Origin: Prolixibacteraceae bacterium
Lineage (GTDB): Bacteria; Bacteroidota; Bacteroidia; Bacteroidales; Prolixibacteraceae
DNA length: 64,000 bases
Assembly: GCA_019720755.1 (NCBI GenBank)
Contig: CP081303.1
Coordinates: forward strand, 4,398,501 to 4,462,500
Reading direction: 5' to 3'
The translations under genes were made by a program, and so were the position numbers. Positions 38,306 through 47,564 of the stretch are shown piece after piece (position 1 is the stretch's first letter; the number at the start of each line of letters is the position of its first letter). Below the pieces are notes generated by a model. That model had not been told where the DNA came from, ran no database searches, and saw only the letters and a list, made by a program, of their open reading frames with translations.

Positions 38306-38563
38306 CTACATCGATTCGCCTAAGATTGTTTTCGCTCTATTTAATATTGTTGTGTCATCCAATACAACTACACCACCACCTGGACCTCTTTCAAGATGAA
38401 TACCAACACTGGCACCCTCTTTCCAATTAGATCCACCAAAATAGTTTCTTACCGTTGCTGCTTCAATGCCTAACTCTGTTGCAATACGTGACATGGTTCC
38501 ATCAGGAAGACTGTCCTTTAATTTCCTTAGCTCATTAAAAGTCATTTTTTCTGCCATATTCAT
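38306..38563 (-). CDS. Small helix-turn-helix DNA-binding protein
   Basis: This 85-residue protein has a predicted HTH at residues ~10-45, GTMSRIATELGIEAATVRNYFGG, in which RIATELGIEAATVRNYF looks like the two helices of a sequence-reading unit. After it comes a Gly/Val-rich stretch (ERGPGGGVVVLDDTTIL) and a short C-terminal helix. Such short proteins are conserved in Bacteroidota without an assigned target. It is convergent with glmM and is preceded by about 270 nt with no other gene. It may be autoregulatory; this is not shown by the sequence. Confidence 0.7.
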   Translation of the reverse strand: MNMAEKMTFNELRKLKDSLPDGTMSRIATELGIEAATVRNYFGGSNWKEGASVGIHLERGPGGGVVVLDDTTILNRAKTILGESM

Positions 38564-38835
38564 AGAGTTTTATTCGTTTAACAATGTGATTAGGATATTC
38601 ACTCTCCTTTAAAGTTAATAAACGTAGGTCACATTTTTTTGTCTGATTGACATGTTTTAGAGCAATAAATAATTATTTATTATGTTTTGCTGTGTAAATG
38701 TTACCAAAAGAAAGTTATTGTTTAAGATACGTAATTCTCGTTTCCTAGTCACCTATTTGAGATGTCTCTCAAGTTTTCCATCTTTGTATGATACTGTTAA
38801 AAATGATATAGTCATAAAAATTTTACGCTTTGGTT

Positions 38836-39045
38836 ATGATGAAACGAAATTTATTGATACTTCAAAAAATAGGAGGGGCTATATTGATTATAGGTTCCAT
38901 TTTGGTCGTTATTTATGTTATTAATGTACTTAGCTATGATCGTTATAATTCGACAATAATGGCTTTTCGATATATTGGAACTGCCCTACAGGTTGTGGGT
39001 TTGATCCTTGTGTTTGCGAGCAAAAGGGAGAAAAAGAAGCATTGA
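38836..39045 (+). CDS. Small two-helix membrane protein, function unknown
   Basis: A 69-residue protein begins MMKRNLLILQKIGGAILIIG from the ATG at 38836. Two hydrophobic helices (about residues 8-29 and 43-61) are separated by a short polar loop YDRYNSTIMAFRY, and the C-terminus is strongly basic (SKREKKKH), so both ends probably face the cytoplasm. A TTG six bases earlier is in frame but less likely as a start. It is not recognised. A dense hydrophobic pattern and sensible topology make it a plausible real gene, but it is short and alone. Confidence 0.55.
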   Translation: MMKRNLLILQKIGGAILIIGSILVVIYVINVLSYDRYNSTIMAFRYIGTALQVVGLILVFASKREKKKH

Positions 39046-39135
39046 TCCTTGTGAAACAATTTGGAGATAGCATTTAATTCGTATGATATATTAATTGTCT
39101 CGCAAGTTGATACTGTTTGATGAGGAAAGGGCATC

Positions 39136-39175
39136 AAAAAAGCGGTAGCTGAATCTTTCAGTCTACCGCTTTTTT
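39136..39175 (-). terminator. Intrinsic terminator of nhaD
   Basis: Stem AAAAAAGCGGTAG / CTACCGCTTTTTT with an inner CTGA/TCAG helix lies 20 nt after the nhaD stop. It is symmetrical and could act in both directions. Confidence 0.85.
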
Positions 39176-39194
39176 AAAAAATTAAATCAATAAA

Positions 39195-40577
39195 TTAGAT
39201 TGCTCCGTTGCAAACCATGAATGTAAAAGCACCAGCCAAATAGCCAATTACTGCTATCCATGAAATTTTCTTTAAATACCAACCAAAACTAATTTTTTCC
39301 ATTCCCATTGCTGCAACACCTGCTGCGGAACCCACAATAAGGATAGATCCTCCTGTTCCAGCACAATATGCTAAGAACGACCAGAATTGGCCATCTTGCA
39401 CGAAGTTTGTTAGATATCCAACAGAGTCAGGACTTGCTATCTCATACATTCCCATTGCACTTGCTACAAGAGGGACATTATCTACGATGGAAGACAAGAA
39501 TCCAATAGCGATGTTAATACCATAGATATCTCCGATATGTTTATCCATCGCTTCTGCCATAAGGTCTAATTGACCAGCTGAGGATAGTGCAGAAACGCCC
39601 AAAAGAACTCCAAGGAAAAACAGAATGGTTGGAGTGTCAATTTTGTGTAATGTCTTGATAACACTTAGATTACGTTGGTCATCATGTGACTTTTTACGAA
39701 TCATAAGTTCTGAAACAAACCATAATACACCTAAACCTAGTAGCATTCCTATAAAAGGAGGAAGGTGAGTAATGGTTTTAAAAACTGGAACAAATAGAAG
39801 GCATAATACTCCTAGAAGTAAAATGATATTTCGCTCTGTAACAGTTGTATATTTCCTGGTTTCTGAGACCTCAAGTTGTGGTTCTTCTCTTTTTCCTTTA
39901 AGAATGAAAGAGGAGATGATCAATGGAACTAACATACTTATCATGCTAGGAATAAATAGTGACGAAATGATATGGGAAGAGGTTACCTGTCCGCCAATCC
40001 AGAGCATGATCGTTGTAACATCCCCTATAGGTGAGAATGCCCCACCAGCATTGGCACTTAAAACGATCATGGAAGCAAAAAACCATCGGTTCTCTTTCTT
40101 GTCTAATATTTTCTTGGTTAAAGTTACCATTACAATGGTGGTTGTAAGGTTATCTAATACCGCTGACATAAAGAAGGTAAGGATTGAAATGATCCAAAGT
40201 AGCTTAACTATATTTCGAGTCTTAATTTTGTCCGTAATAACTCGAAACCCTTGAAATGAGTCGACAATCTCTACTATTCCCATAGCTCCTAAAAGGAAAA
40301 ATAGAATAGAAGATATTTCATATAGACGTTCTACTAATTCATGATGTACGATGAAATCAACAATACTACTATTGGCTCCATTCGTATGGGTAAAGTGATG
40401 CCAACTACTACTATATCCTAGACCGAGAATATCTGTCCCAAAAATGGCATAAATTGCCCACAAAAGTCCACCCATGATAAGGGCAGCTGCCGCTTTGTTC
40501 ACTTTAGTATTGTGTTCGAGCACAATACCTAAGTATCCAAGAACAAAGATGACAATCATAATTTGAAATGCGATCAT
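39195..40577 (-). CDS. nhaD: Na+/H+ antiporter NhaD
   Basis: NhaD expels Na+ (or Li+) in exchange for protons, giving salt and alkali tolerance. The 460-residue protein has about 12-13 membrane helices. Typical ArsB/NhaD (IT superfamily) segments are AVLDNLTTTIVMVTLTKK, ANAGGAFSPIGDVTTIMLW and the mirrored SSIVDNVPLVASAMGMY and YCAGTGGSILIVGSAAGV, in which the DN-x-x and G-D/S-x-x motifs of the two half-repeats bind the ion. It is transcribed alone. Presence of this gene agrees with a marine or halophilic habitat. Confidence 0.93.
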   Translation of the reverse strand: MIAFQIMIVIFVLGYLGIVLEHNTKVNKAAAALIMGGLLWAIYAIFGTDILGLGYSSSWHHFTHTNGANSSIVDFIVHHELVERLYEISSILFFLLGAMGIVEIVDSFQGFRVITDKIKTRNIVKLLWIISILTFFMSAVLDNLTTTIVMVTLTKKILDKKENRWFFASMIVLSANAGGAFSPIGDVTTIMLWIGGQVTSSHIISSLFIPSMISMLVPLIISSFILKGKREEPQLEVSETRKYTTVTERNIILLLGVLCLLFVPVFKTITHLPPFIGMLLGLGVLWFVSELMIRKKSHDDQRNLSVIKTLHKIDTPTILFFLGVLLGVSALSSAGQLDLMAEAMDKHIGDIYGINIAIGFLSSIVDNVPLVASAMGMYEIASPDSVGYLTNFVQDGQFWSFLAYCAGTGGSILIVGSAAGVAAMGMEKISFGWYLKKISWIAVIGYLAGAFTFMVCNGAI

Positions 40578-40832
40578 ATCTTAATTTGTTTTAGATCTTT
40601 TCTTGTATCATAACATGTGTAATGAATGATAGGTTGAGTGTTTTGAGTAATTATGTCTCAGTAAATTTTAAAAAAGTACGCTAATTTAACAATAATGCAC
40701 AGAGAAGCCCTCTGTTATTATAAATAAAAATGTATTAACCCTTTTTTATCGCGTTTCTTTTATTGTAGATGGGATTCGGTATGTATTGTGGTTCTAAGCT
40801 ACAATGTAATAATTGGGGGATGGGGGAGTATA

Positions 40833-40860
40833 GCCCTGTTAAATCTAGTATTAACAGGGC
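40833..40860 (-). terminator. Hairpin after pyrF, possible terminator
   Basis: A perfect 10-bp stem GCCCTGTTAA / TTAACAGGGC with an 8-nt loop lies 8 nt past the pyrF stop. A T-tract is not convincing on the minus side. Confidence 0.5.
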
Positions 40861-40868
40861 TTAGTGTA

Positions 40869-41696
40869 TTATGCAATACCTTTCTCTTCTAGAAGAGACG
40901 ACATTTCAGTTTGTACCTTTAGTGCTTCCCCACGAGCGAAGAGTGCAAAATCTTCATCCGACCCAGCATAGATAATTCCTCTTGAAGAATTTACTAAAAG
41001 ACCGCATGTGTCGTTTAATCCATATTTTGCAACTTCTGATAAACTTCCTCCTTGAGCTCCAACCCCCGGAACTAGAAGAAAACTATTAGGGATTATTTTA
41101 CGAATATCAGTGAGGCTTTCTGCTTTGGTTGCGCCTACTACATACATCATATTTTCTGGAGTTCCCCACTCTTTTGATGTTTCAAGAACTTTCTCAAATA
41201 AGCGTGTTCCATTCTCTTCCATAAATTGAAAATCGAATGCCCCTTTATTGGATGTCAGAGCAAGAAGAATGACCCACTTATTTTCATAAGATAGAAATGG
41301 TGTTACAGAATCCGCTCCCATATATGGTGCCACCGTAACAGAGTCAAAGTCCATGTTCTCAAAGAATGCTTTGGCATACATCTTTGAAGTATTTCCAATA
41401 TCTCCTCTTTTTGCATCTGCAATAAGAAAAATTTCAGGATAATTTGATCGAATGTATTTTACTGTTCTCTCTAGACTCTTTAATCCTTCAATTCCTTCAC
41501 TTTCGTAGAATGCAAGGTTCGGCTTATATGCAACACAAAGATCATGAGTTGCATCAACAATCGCTTTGTTAAACTCATAAATAGGATCTTCTGCATCTAG
41601 AAGATGAGCTGGTATTTTGTTCTTGTCAGTATCCAGTCCCACACATAAAAATGATTTCTTAATCTTGATCTGTTCAAAAAGTTCTTGTGAATTCAT
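40869..41696 (-). CDS. pyrF: Orotidine 5'-phosphate decarboxylase (type 2)
   Basis: PyrF makes UMP from OMP, the last step of de novo pyrimidine synthesis. The 275 residues belong to the longer type 2 group seen in Bacteroidota, Mycobacterium and Myxococcus. The catalytic Asp-Lys-x-x-Asp motif is in [20 protein letters not shown]. The N-terminal [14 protein letters not shown] and the phosphate-binding [11 protein letters not shown] also match. It lies downstream of prfA on the same strand, but a terminator between them suggests separate transcription. Confidence 0.95.
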   Translation of the reverse strand: MNSQELFEQIKIKKSFLCVGLDTDKNKIPAHLLDAEDPIYEFNKAIVDATHDLCVAYKPNLAFYESEGIEGLKSLERTVKYIRSNYPEIFLIADAKRGDIGNTSKMYAKAFFENMDFDSVTVAPYMGADSVTPFLSYENKWVILLALTSNKGAFDFQFMEENGTRLFEKVLETSKEWGTPENMMYVVGATKAESLTDIRKIIPNSFLLVPGVGAQGGSLSEVAKYGLNDTCGLLVNSSRGIIYAGSDEDFALFARGEALKVQTEMSSLLEEKGIA

Positions 41697-41754
41697 ATTC
41701 CTTCCTTGTTTTTTTATTTATAGAACCAATAATTTCTCTTAAAGTTTAGTGCAT

Positions 41755-41790
41755 AAAAAAGTCGGCAATTGATTCAATTGTCGACTTTTT
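41755..41790 (-). terminator. Intrinsic terminator of prfA
   Basis: Arms AAAAAGTCGGCAATTGA and TCAATTGTCGACTTTTT (one G-U pair) end in T's on either strand; prfA ends at 41883. Confidence 0.85.
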
Positions 41791-41882
41791 AAAAAATATA
41801 ATCCCTAGACACTGTTTCGTTATTAAAAACAGTGCTAAGTGATCAAGTATAAATTTCAATGTATTAAATAGATACATTATAA

Positions 41883-42968
41883 TTATAATTCGCTCTCTTT
41901 TAATCGTTCTGAGTTCTCTTCTACTCGTAGCTTCTCGATGACCTCCTCAATGTCTCCATTGATGATATTTTGAAGACTATACAGAGTTAAGTTGATACGA
42001 TGATCTGTCACACGACCTTGTGGCCAATTGTATGTGCGAATTTTTGCAGATCTATCTCCTGAAGATACCATCGTCTTTCTTTTAGATGAGATATCATCAA
42101 GATATTTCTGATGCTCCATATTATAGATACGCGTACGTAATTCAGCCATCGCTTTTGCCAAGTTCTTTAATTGTGACTTTTGATCTTGACATGTAACCAC
42201 AATACCTGTTGGTGTGTGAGTTAGTCGAATTGCTGAGTACGTAGTATTCACACTCTGTCCTCCAGGTCCCGAAGAACAGTAAGTATCTTTACGAATATCA
42301 CTTTCTCTAAGATCGATATCGAACTCTTCTGCTTCTGGTAGCACTGCTACAGTTGCTGCTGAAGTGTGAACACGCCCTTGAGTTTCTGTCTGAGGAACAC
42401 GTTGAACACGATGTACTCCAGCTTCAAATTTCATGGTTCCGTAAACATTCTCACCTGAGATCTTCATTACGATCTCTTTAAAGCCACCTAATGTGCCTTC
42501 GTTAGAGTTTGTTACTTCAACGCGCCATCCTTTCTTTTCTGCATACTTTGAGTACATTTTGAAAAGGTCTCCAGCAAAAAGGGCTGCTTCGTCACCACCT
42601 GTACCTCCACGAATTTCAATGATTGCATTTTTTGCATCCTCAGGATCTGCAGGAACTAAAAGCATCTTGATCTCTTGCTCTTTAGGTGCTACCAATGCTT
42701 CGTTTTCCGAGATCTCCTCTTTGGCCATCTCTTTCATCTCTTCATCAGTCTCCTCTGCAATCAGCTCTTTTGCCTCTTGAATATTATTAATAATTCTTTG
42801 ATAATCTTCAAAAGCCTTTACCAAATCATCAAGTCTTCGGTATTCCTGATTAAGCTTTACATATCTTTTCATGTCAGCAATTATTGAAGGGTCGGTAATC
42901 TGTTTTCCTACCTCTTCAAATCGCATCTTTATCGCTTCGAACTTTTCAAGCAAACTATTATTCGCCAT
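41883..42968 (-). CDS. prfA: Peptide chain release factor 1
   Basis: RF1 reads UAA and UAG and releases the finished peptide. The 361 residues contain the peptidyl-tRNA-hydrolysing GGQ loop in CSSGPGGQSVNTTYSAIRLTH, and the codon-reading P-x-T motif as PQT in RVPQTETQGRVHTSAATVAVLPE (within VQRVPQTETQGRVHTS). RF2 would carry SPF there. The first ~100 residues form the coiled helical domain 1. It lies about 70 nt downstream of purM on the same strand, and the pair is probably co-transcribed, ending at the terminator at 41755-41790. Confidence 0.96.
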   Translation of the reverse strand: MANNSLLEKFEAIKMRFEEVGKQITDPSIIADMKRYVKLNQEYRRLDDLVKAFEDYQRIINNIQEAKELIAEETDEEMKEMAKEEISENEALVAPKEQEIKMLLVPADPEDAKNAIIEIRGGTGGDEAALFAGDLFKMYSKYAEKKGWRVEVTNSNEGTLGGFKEIVMKISGENVYGTMKFEAGVHRVQRVPQTETQGRVHTSAATVAVLPEAEEFDIDLRESDIRKDTYCSSGPGGQSVNTTYSAIRLTHTPTGIVVTCQDQKSQLKNLAKAMAELRTRIYNMEHQKYLDDISSKRKTMVSSGDRSAKIRTYNWPQGRVTDHRINLTLYSLQNIINGDIEEVIEKLRVEENSERLKESEL

Positions 42969-43038
42969 TTTTTATATTTTGATCTCTTGTTCCTATATCT
43001 TAAGACAGTTTGTCTTCATTTTATGCATTCACATAAAA

Positions 43039-44211
43039 TTAAGAATATGCAAAAGTACCAAATTCAGATTTAATTGTAACTTTTTTTCCTTCAAAAGATG
43101 TTACATGACCAACAATCTTTGCATCCACATCGAATGATTTTGAAATATTTATGATCTCTTCTGCTACCTCAGGCGATACATAAAGCTCGAATCGATGGCC
43201 CATATTGAATACTTGGTACATCTCTTGCCAAGGAGTTTTGCTCTCTTCTTGTATTATTTTAAAAAGAGGTGGTACATCAAACATTTTATCTTTGATTACA
43301 TGAACCCCATCGACAAAATGTAGAACTTTTGTTTGTGCTCCTCCAGAACAGTGAATCATTCCATGAACACTATCTCTATATTTTTCTAAAATTTCTTTTA
43401 CTATTGGTGCGTATGTTCTTGTAGGAGATAAGACTAATTTTCCAACATCCACTCCAACTTCTTCAAGCTTTTCAGTAAGACTTCTTGTCCCAGAGTATAC
43501 CAAATCCGAAGGCACTTGAGGGTCAAAACTTTCAGGATACTTTTCTGCAAGATATTTAGAGAAAACATCGTGACGTGCAGACGTTAATCCGTTAGATCCC
43601 ATTCCACCATTATACTCTTTCTCATAAGTTGCTACACCAGACGAAGACAAACCGACAATTACATCTCCTGCCTGAATTTGATCAGCACTGACAACTTCCT
43701 CTCTTTTTAAACGAGCTGTAACCGTCGAATCTACAATAATAGTTCTAACCAGATCTCCAACATCTGCTGTCTCTCCCCCCGTTGGATAGATATTAACCCC
43801 TTGTTTGCTAAGCTCTTTGCATAACGACTCAGTTCCCTCGATGATCTCTTTAATCACCTCTCCTGGAATCAAGTTTTTGTTTCTACCGATAGTGGATGAT
43901 AGAAGTATATTATCCACTGCGCCAACACATAAAAGATCGTCGATATTCATGATCAGTGCATCTTGCGCAATCCCTTTCCATACAGAAAGATCCCCTGTCT
44001 CCTTCCAATACATATATGCTAAGGATGATTTCGTTCCTGCGCCATCCGCATGCATGATATTGCAATATTCTGGGTCTGACCCTAAAATGTCGGGAATTAT
44101 TTTACAAAATGCTTTTGGGTATAGACCTTTGTCTACATCTTTAATTGCATTGTGTACATCTTCTTTGGAAGCAGAGACGCCTCGTTGGTTATACCTAGAT
44201 TGGGTTGTCAT
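43039..44211 (-). CDS. purM: Phosphoribosylformylglycinamidine cyclo-ligase (AIR synthase)
   Basis: PurM closes the imidazole ring of AIR with ATP in purine synthesis. The start at 44211 gives 390 residues beginning MTTQSRYNQRGVSASKEDVH, with the usual Bacteroidota form of the GVSASKEDVHNAIKDVD start; a frame reaching 44286 is open but lacks family similarity. Further family features are IMHADGAGTKSSLAYMYW, MNIDDLLCVGAVDN, YPTGGETADVGDLVRTI and HCSGGAQTKVLHFVD. It is about 45 residues longer than the E. coli enzyme and belongs to the phylum-specific subtype. It is followed by prfA. Upstream, 284 nt hold no gene before the OmpA gene end. Confidence 0.9.
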   Translation of the reverse strand: MTTQSRYNQRGVSASKEDVHNAIKDVDKGLYPKAFCKIIPDILGSDPEYCNIMHADGAGTKSSLAYMYWKETGDLSVWKGIAQDALIMNIDDLLCVGAVDNILLSSTIGRNKNLIPGEVIKEIIEGTESLCKELSKQGVNIYPTGGETADVGDLVRTIIVDSTVTARLKREEVVSADQIQAGDVIVGLSSSGVATYEKEYNGGMGSNGLTSARHDVFSKYLAEKYPESFDPQVPSDLVYSGTRSLTEKLEEVGVDVGKLVLSPTRTYAPIVKEILEKYRDSVHGMIHCSGGAQTKVLHFVDGVHVIKDKMFDVPPLFKIIQEESKTPWQEMYQVFNMGHRFELYVSPEVAEEIINISKSFDVDAKIVGHVTSFEGKKVTIKSEFGTFAYS

Positions 44212-44436
44212 GGTAAAGTTTAAATAAAAATGGTGATATCTAATTTTCGGTCTTGTACTACACAAATCTTTTGTAGTGCAGCCCAAAAGTAATATCTTTT
44301 TTTATATCCAAATATGAGAATTAGGTCTTTTCAATAAGAGTTTACATTAGGATAAAAAACCGGCAATAATCCCTCCTAAAACGGCATTATATATTTTTCC
44401 ACGCTACATTTTTAGACTAGTTCACTCTTTTATAAC

Positions 44437-44469
44437 AAAAAAAGGAGACTTTATTGAAGTCTCCTTTTT
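44437..44469 (-). terminator. Intrinsic terminator of the MBG-porP-porE operon
   Basis: Stem AAAAAGGAGACTT / AAGTCTCCTTTTT with a 5-nt loop runs into T's on the minus strand, 27 nt after the stop at 44496. Confidence 0.88.
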
Positions 44470-44495
44470 AAATATATATTAATCTATAATATGTA

Positions 44496-46487
44496 TTAAT
44501 CTTGAATATCTATTTTAACCCTTCTGTTTAATAGATTACCCATTCTCATTTGGTCATGACTTTCAAGTGACTTGATAAACTCTTCGTTCACCTTCTGACC
44601 TAGATATAGGTAGTAGTAAAGTTTATGGAAGTAGTGATCCACAATAAATGGCCTGTATGCCTGTTCATTGTTTACAATGGATATTCTATCTGGTTCAATA
44701 CCCATTTTAATTAGATACTGCTTAACTACTTTACATCGTTGGATCGATAGTGTTGTCTTCTCAAGTGCAAGCTCTTGTCCATCAATAGTACCTGAAAGTG
44801 CTAATTTTACTTTGTTTGTTTTCAGATCTTCTCTTGCAATAAGTTTTCTAATAACTCCTTGAGAATAGTTGGTCAAACGTGCGTGATTTCGTTCGAAGAA
44901 TATATGCTGAAGTTCTTCTCTCGATAGATTTACAACCTCCGCTTTCTTTGGTGCAGCATCTTTCACTTCGTTCGCATCAATATTACCAAGATCAACAAGA
45001 GGAGGAGTCATCTGCTCATACTCTTTGTCCGATACATATATCTCTGTTTCATATAAGGAGTCCTTCGTTGCACTATTACGTATAGATAGTTGGTAATTTT
45101 CCCCTTTTTTGGCCACCACTGCAAAGTTCCCCGTCTCGTCATTGACCGAAACCTCTTTTACAGTAGATATATTTTCTAAAGATCCTACAATCGAATCATT
45201 TTGTTCTAACTCTGTATCATAATTACCCACTACAGCAAAAAGTCCATTTCTTTCTCTATCAGGATAGAAAACTTTATAAATATCAGTATTACCTAGTCCA
45301 TTCATTCTTTTGGACACCAAATATCCAGCGGTACCATCTACTGATTCTACATATTCATAATCATCTGCTGTAGAGTTTAGAGGATAACCTAAATTGATAG
45401 GATCTGTATATACTCCTTCATATTCATCCGAATAATAGATGTCGAATCCACCTACTCCCATCTGGCCGTTGGTACTAAAGTATAGGGACGTTCCATTTGG
45501 GTGAAGTACAGGATAGATCTCATCCCCATGCGTATTAACAAACTTACCAACATTGTTTGGCTTTTCTACAGTCCAATCTCTGTTCAGTCGGGCCTTGTAG
45601 ATATCAAATCCACCTTTTCCACCAAAACGTTTACTAGAGAAAAATACCCAATGACCATCAGGACTTATCGAGGCAAAGTTATCATCTGAAGAGGAGTTTA
45701 TTTCGTCAGGCAGTACTTTAGGACGGGTCCATGTTCCATTATCTAATTTGGAGATATAGATGGTCGCATCTCCTCGATAGTTATTCTTTTTGGCTACTGA
45801 GATAACCATCACATCTCTTTGTAAGTTCATCGAAAGGCTTGTGATGATATTCCCTTTTGAGAAACTTAATCGTTTCATCGAAGAGTTGTCTTTATGACCG
45901 TCATAGTCTTTACGAAGCACCGAATTCCCTTTCCCAGAAGAGTAAAGAATCTGTTTTACGTTCAGTGGTATCGTCGGTGCTAATTCAAAGCCCTCTGTAT
46001 TTACATCATACGGATCGATATTTACATCTAATGGTGCATCCAAATACATACTAGAGGTTTTTGCCATCGTGATAAGATTCTCAAGTTTACTATCTGAGTT
46101 TCTTTTCCATTTCTCTACATCTGTTAGTAGAGATTGACACTCTTTGATACAATCCTGAAATTTCTCTTGTCTATGATATGCTCGTGCCACAAAGTAACGG
46201 ATCTCTTGCTTTTCATAGGCTTTGTTGGTTAGCTCTAATGCTTTCGCAACCTCCTTATCTGCTTCTGCCATATGTTCTGGCATTGCAATATAGATAACCC
46301 CTTTCAACATTTGAAGTTGATACGATTTTCTGTATCTTCTCGAGAGAATATCAATCTTTTTGAGTGCTTTGTGGTATTGTTCACTTCTTATGAGTCGGTC
46401 TAACTCACTTTTGTCTTTACGACTAAGCTTGTCAGCATGTGCAAATAAAACGGTGAACAATAAAATTATACTAAGTAGATATTTCAT
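44496..46487 (-). CDS. PorE-like TPR/PD40/OmpA lipid-free envelope protein
   Basis: This 663-residue protein has a signal peptide (residues 1-18, ending LFAHA), TPR-like helices (about 20-140), a WD40-like PD40 propeller (about 200-430: SSSDDNFASISPDGHWVFFSSK, DEIYPVLHPNGTSLYFSTNG and SADDYEYVESVDGTAGYLVSK are its blades), a short carboxypeptidase-regulatory-like domain (about 445-500), and an OmpA-type peptidoglycan-binding domain (about 530-650). PorE of the type IX secretion system has this exact domain order and links the system to peptidoglycan. Here it ends an operon with a PorP/SprF protein and an MBG-repeat protein, so it is more likely the accessory partner of that surface protein than the core PorE. 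The signal peptide shows no lipobox cysteine. Confidence 0.88.
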   Translation of the reverse strand: MKYLLSIILLFTVLFAHADKLSRKDKSELDRLIRSEQYHKALKKIDILSRRYRKSYQLQMLKGVIYIAMPEHMAEADKEVAKALELTNKAYEKQEIRYFVARAYHRQEKFQDCIKECQSLLTDVEKWKRNSDSKLENLITMAKTSSMYLDAPLDVNIDPYDVNTEGFELAPTIPLNVKQILYSSGKGNSVLRKDYDGHKDNSSMKRLSFSKGNIITSLSMNLQRDVMVISVAKKNNYRGDATIYISKLDNGTWTRPKVLPDEINSSSDDNFASISPDGHWVFFSSKRFGGKGGFDIYKARLNRDWTVEKPNNVGKFVNTHGDEIYPVLHPNGTSLYFSTNGQMGVGGFDIYYSDEYEGVYTDPINLGYPLNSTADDYEYVESVDGTAGYLVSKRMNGLGNTDIYKVFYPDRERNGLFAVVGNYDTELEQNDSIVGSLENISTVKEVSVNDETGNFAVVAKKGENYQLSIRNSATKDSLYETEIYVSDKEYEQMTPPLVDLGNIDANEVKDAAPKKAEVVNLSREELQHIFFERNHARLTNYSQGVIRKLIAREDLKTNKVKLALSGTIDGQELALEKTTLSIQRCKVVKQYLIKMGIEPDRISIVNNEQAYRPFIVDHYFHKLYYYLYLGQKVNEEFIKSLESHDQMRMGNLLNRRVKIDIQD

Positions 46488-46561
46488 GCCAATCTATATC
46501 AAATCCCCTCTTATACAGTGATAATAAGAGATACGGTTTGTTTCTTTTGCAATATATTAAT

Positions 46562-47551
46562 TTATTTGTTTATAAACGAGTTTTTTTGTTGGTCGTCTTT
46601 AAAATAGTCAATCAGATTCACACCATGTTTTATACCAAATATTTTCATCCATAGGTTTCTTAGATCAATCGAAATATTAAATTCGTTACTATTTTTCGCG
46701 AAATTCTGAAGTTCTCCTGTATTCAATGTATAAATATAGGAGAACTTAAAGAATTTGAGAGCGTGTACTTTTAACATGGCGGAGAAGGAGTTGTTGCTAT
46801 GATAAATCCCACCTATCCATATTTTATCTCGAACAAATCCAGCGAAAATTCCTGCATCCCAGATGGTCTGTTTGTTTGTGTCGTATTGGACAAACCCCAC
46901 AGGTTTTAGAGAAAAGCTCGGAAGCATTGCCAAATACTCTGCATGACCGAAATAGGACATATTATTTATTTCAGTATTTTTTGAAATCACTTTTCTACCT
47001 GCTCCTCCAGCGATAAAATTACCTGCTTCGAGAGTAACTCCAGCTCCAACAAAATAATCGTTTCTATTTTCTCCTTCTGGGATAACCTCCCCTGAGTTCA
47101 TCTTTCCCATATCGTACCGGATAAGAGAAGAGCCTCCATCTACCCCTAAATATAAGTATGAATAATCTCCTATTTGAATACCAGATTGCAGTTGAATAGA
47201 TGCTGTCGAGTTGTTTCGTAATCCCACTTTATCACTTTGTATTGTAAAGCCAAATCCTAAAGCTTTTTTTACATCCTCTCCTCTATCTACTGCTTCAATA
47301 CTCTGAATATGTCCATGCATATGTGCAGTGGTAGTTGTAGGACTTCCTTCAAAACCAGACCATTGTGTTGTGTTGATAACATCTACCCATACCGTTGTAT
47401 CTTTCCCTGTATAGGAGGGGTTAAAGAGTCCAAAGTGGTCTACCATCGAATTGAATCGAACTTGTTCTTGCGCACAAAGACGCTTCTCTTTGAAAAATGA
47501 GAGGATCAAACATAGAACGATAATGAGTAAATGACACTTTTTGTACTTCAT
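46562..47551 (-). CDS. PorP/SprF family type IX secretion system membrane protein
   Basis: This 329-residue outer-membrane barrel has a signal peptide ending near LCAQEQVRFNSM. The start HFGLFNPSYTGKDTTVWVDV, with the F-N-P-S-Y-T/A-G pattern, is the family hallmark, followed by alternating aromatic strands. It is a paralogue of the gene at 16301 but strongly diverged. It lies 13 nt after the MBG-repeat gene and 74 nt before the PorE-like gene on the same strand. By gene order it should help export or anchor the MBG protein, as SprF does for SprB. Confidence 0.9.
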   Translation of the reverse strand: MKYKKCHLLIIVLCLILSFFKEKRLCAQEQVRFNSMVDHFGLFNPSYTGKDTTVWVDVINTTQWSGFEGSPTTTTAHMHGHIQSIEAVDRGEDVKKALGFGFTIQSDKVGLRNNSTASIQLQSGIQIGDYSYLYLGVDGGSSLIRYDMGKMNSGEVIPEGENRNDYFVGAGVTLEAGNFIAGGAGRKVISKNTEINNMSYFGHAEYLAMLPSFSLKPVGFVQYDTNKQTIWDAGIFAGFVRDKIWIGGIYHSNNSFSAMLKVHALKFFKFSYIYTLNTGELQNFAKNSNEFNISIDLRNLWMKIFGIKHGVNLIDYFKDDQQKNSFINK

Positions 47552-47564
47552 CGAGATTATTTTT

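Noticed and set aside
40833-40860. Hairpin after pyrF as a strong terminator
   Set aside because: The stem is perfect but there is no T-tract on the minus strand, so it is listed only with low confidence.
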